DNA of 6,405 bases, taken from contig CAMBRH010000211.1 in NCBI GenBank assembly GCA_945870115.1, positions 1 through 6,405 on the forward strand, given 5' to 3'. Shown piece by piece: positions 6,151 to 6,405 of the stretch. The translations under genes and the position numbers were made by a program. A model generated the notes under the pieces. It did not search any database, was not told the DNA's origin, and saw nothing but the letters and a program-made list of their open reading frames with translations. The stretch is from Chitinophaga pinensis (GTDB lineage Bacteria; Bacteroidota; Bacteroidia; Flavobacteriales_D; Crocinitomicaceae). How positions within the stretch are numbered: the first letter of the stretch is position 1; every line of letters begins with the position of its first letter.

Positions 6151-6405
6151 CTAAGGATTCATTTTTTTCTTTAATTCTTTGATTTTTTCTTGGTAAAAAA
6201 CCGCTTTTTCTGGTGAACTCAAACTTAATTGTTCGAAAGCTTTTATTGCTTTAGGGAAATTTCCTTGTAAAGCAAAAATATTCGCCAAAGTATCGCTATA
6301 AATGAGTTTTTCATCACTTATACTTTCCTTCGCCTTCTTTGGTGCAGAATAAAATTCAGTTTTTGGTTTTGAAATTTGAGGTTCTGCCTTGATAAATTCT
6401 TCAAT
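6151..6405 (-). CDS. C-terminal part of a TPR-like protein (partial, start outside window)
   Basis: The minus strand is open from the right edge to a TAG at 6153-6151 and gives 84 residues. The last part reads as one tetratricopeptide repeat plus a capping helix. SDTLANIFALQGNFPKAIKA (visible residues 37-56) and FEQLSLSSPEKA (57-68) show the Ala/Gly/Phe/Ala/Phe/Pro pattern of a TPR, and the charged helix YQEKIKELKKK follows. The part before it (about 1-30) is polar, rich in Lys and Pro, and probably a flexible linker. From memory, a small TPR protein lies directly upstream of secG in many Flavobacteriia, which supports the call; its role is unknown. It is separated from secG by 101 nt that contain the secG promoter. 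No terminator with a T run is visible after its stop, so read-through into secG is possible. Confidence 0.82.
   Translation of the reverse strand: MEEFIKAEPQISKPKTEFYSAPKKAKESISDEKLIYSDTLANIFALQGNFPKAIKAFEQLSLSSPEKAVFYQEKIKELKKKMNP

Overview
The window looks like a chromosomal segment of a member of the Bacteroidota, most probably the Flavobacteriia. The DNA is strongly AT-rich. Start codons mostly lack a Shine-Dalgarno sequence. The promoter that can be read in front of secG resembles the Bacteroidota form (TTG, 20-nt spacer, TTACTTTG). The protein set also fits: a SecG with the NPKGGGLSSDF core beside a small TPR-type protein, and lipoproteins with short lipoboxes. This placement comes from recall and pattern reading, not from a database search.

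Layout, left to right. Positions 1-120 are the 3' end of an unrecognised plus-strand gene. The convergent gap 121-274 holds a GC-rich imperfect inverted repeat able to form a stem of about 22 base pairs. Positions 275-2741 are a minus-strand pair, pabB (PIKGT-type aminodeoxychorismate synthase component I) followed by tilS (tRNA-Ile lysidine synthetase), overlapping by 8 nt. A 111-nt divergent gap separates them from a plus-strand membrane acyltransferase of the PlsC superfamily (2853-4172). Next comes a small plus-strand hypothetical lipoprotein with a C-terminal membrane hairpin (4215-4823). A bidirectional terminator (4843-4877) separates it from minus-strand msrA (4894-5616), which encodes a lipoprotein-anchored methionine sulfoxide reductase. 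Then come a minus-strand terminator (5676-5716), secG (5738-6049) with its own promoter, and the 3' end of a TPR-like gene (6151-6405, running off the right edge).

Functionally this is mostly housekeeping: tRNA modification, folate precursor synthesis, phospholipid-type acylation, protein export and envelope oxidative repair. No mobile element, CRISPR array, toxin-antitoxin pair or defence system is visible, and I see no convincing new system. The observations most worth a second look are the structured repeat at 133-268, the odd topology of the 4215-4823 protein, and the H-x5-D form of the acyltransferase active site. No gene-free stretch exceeds 300 bases.
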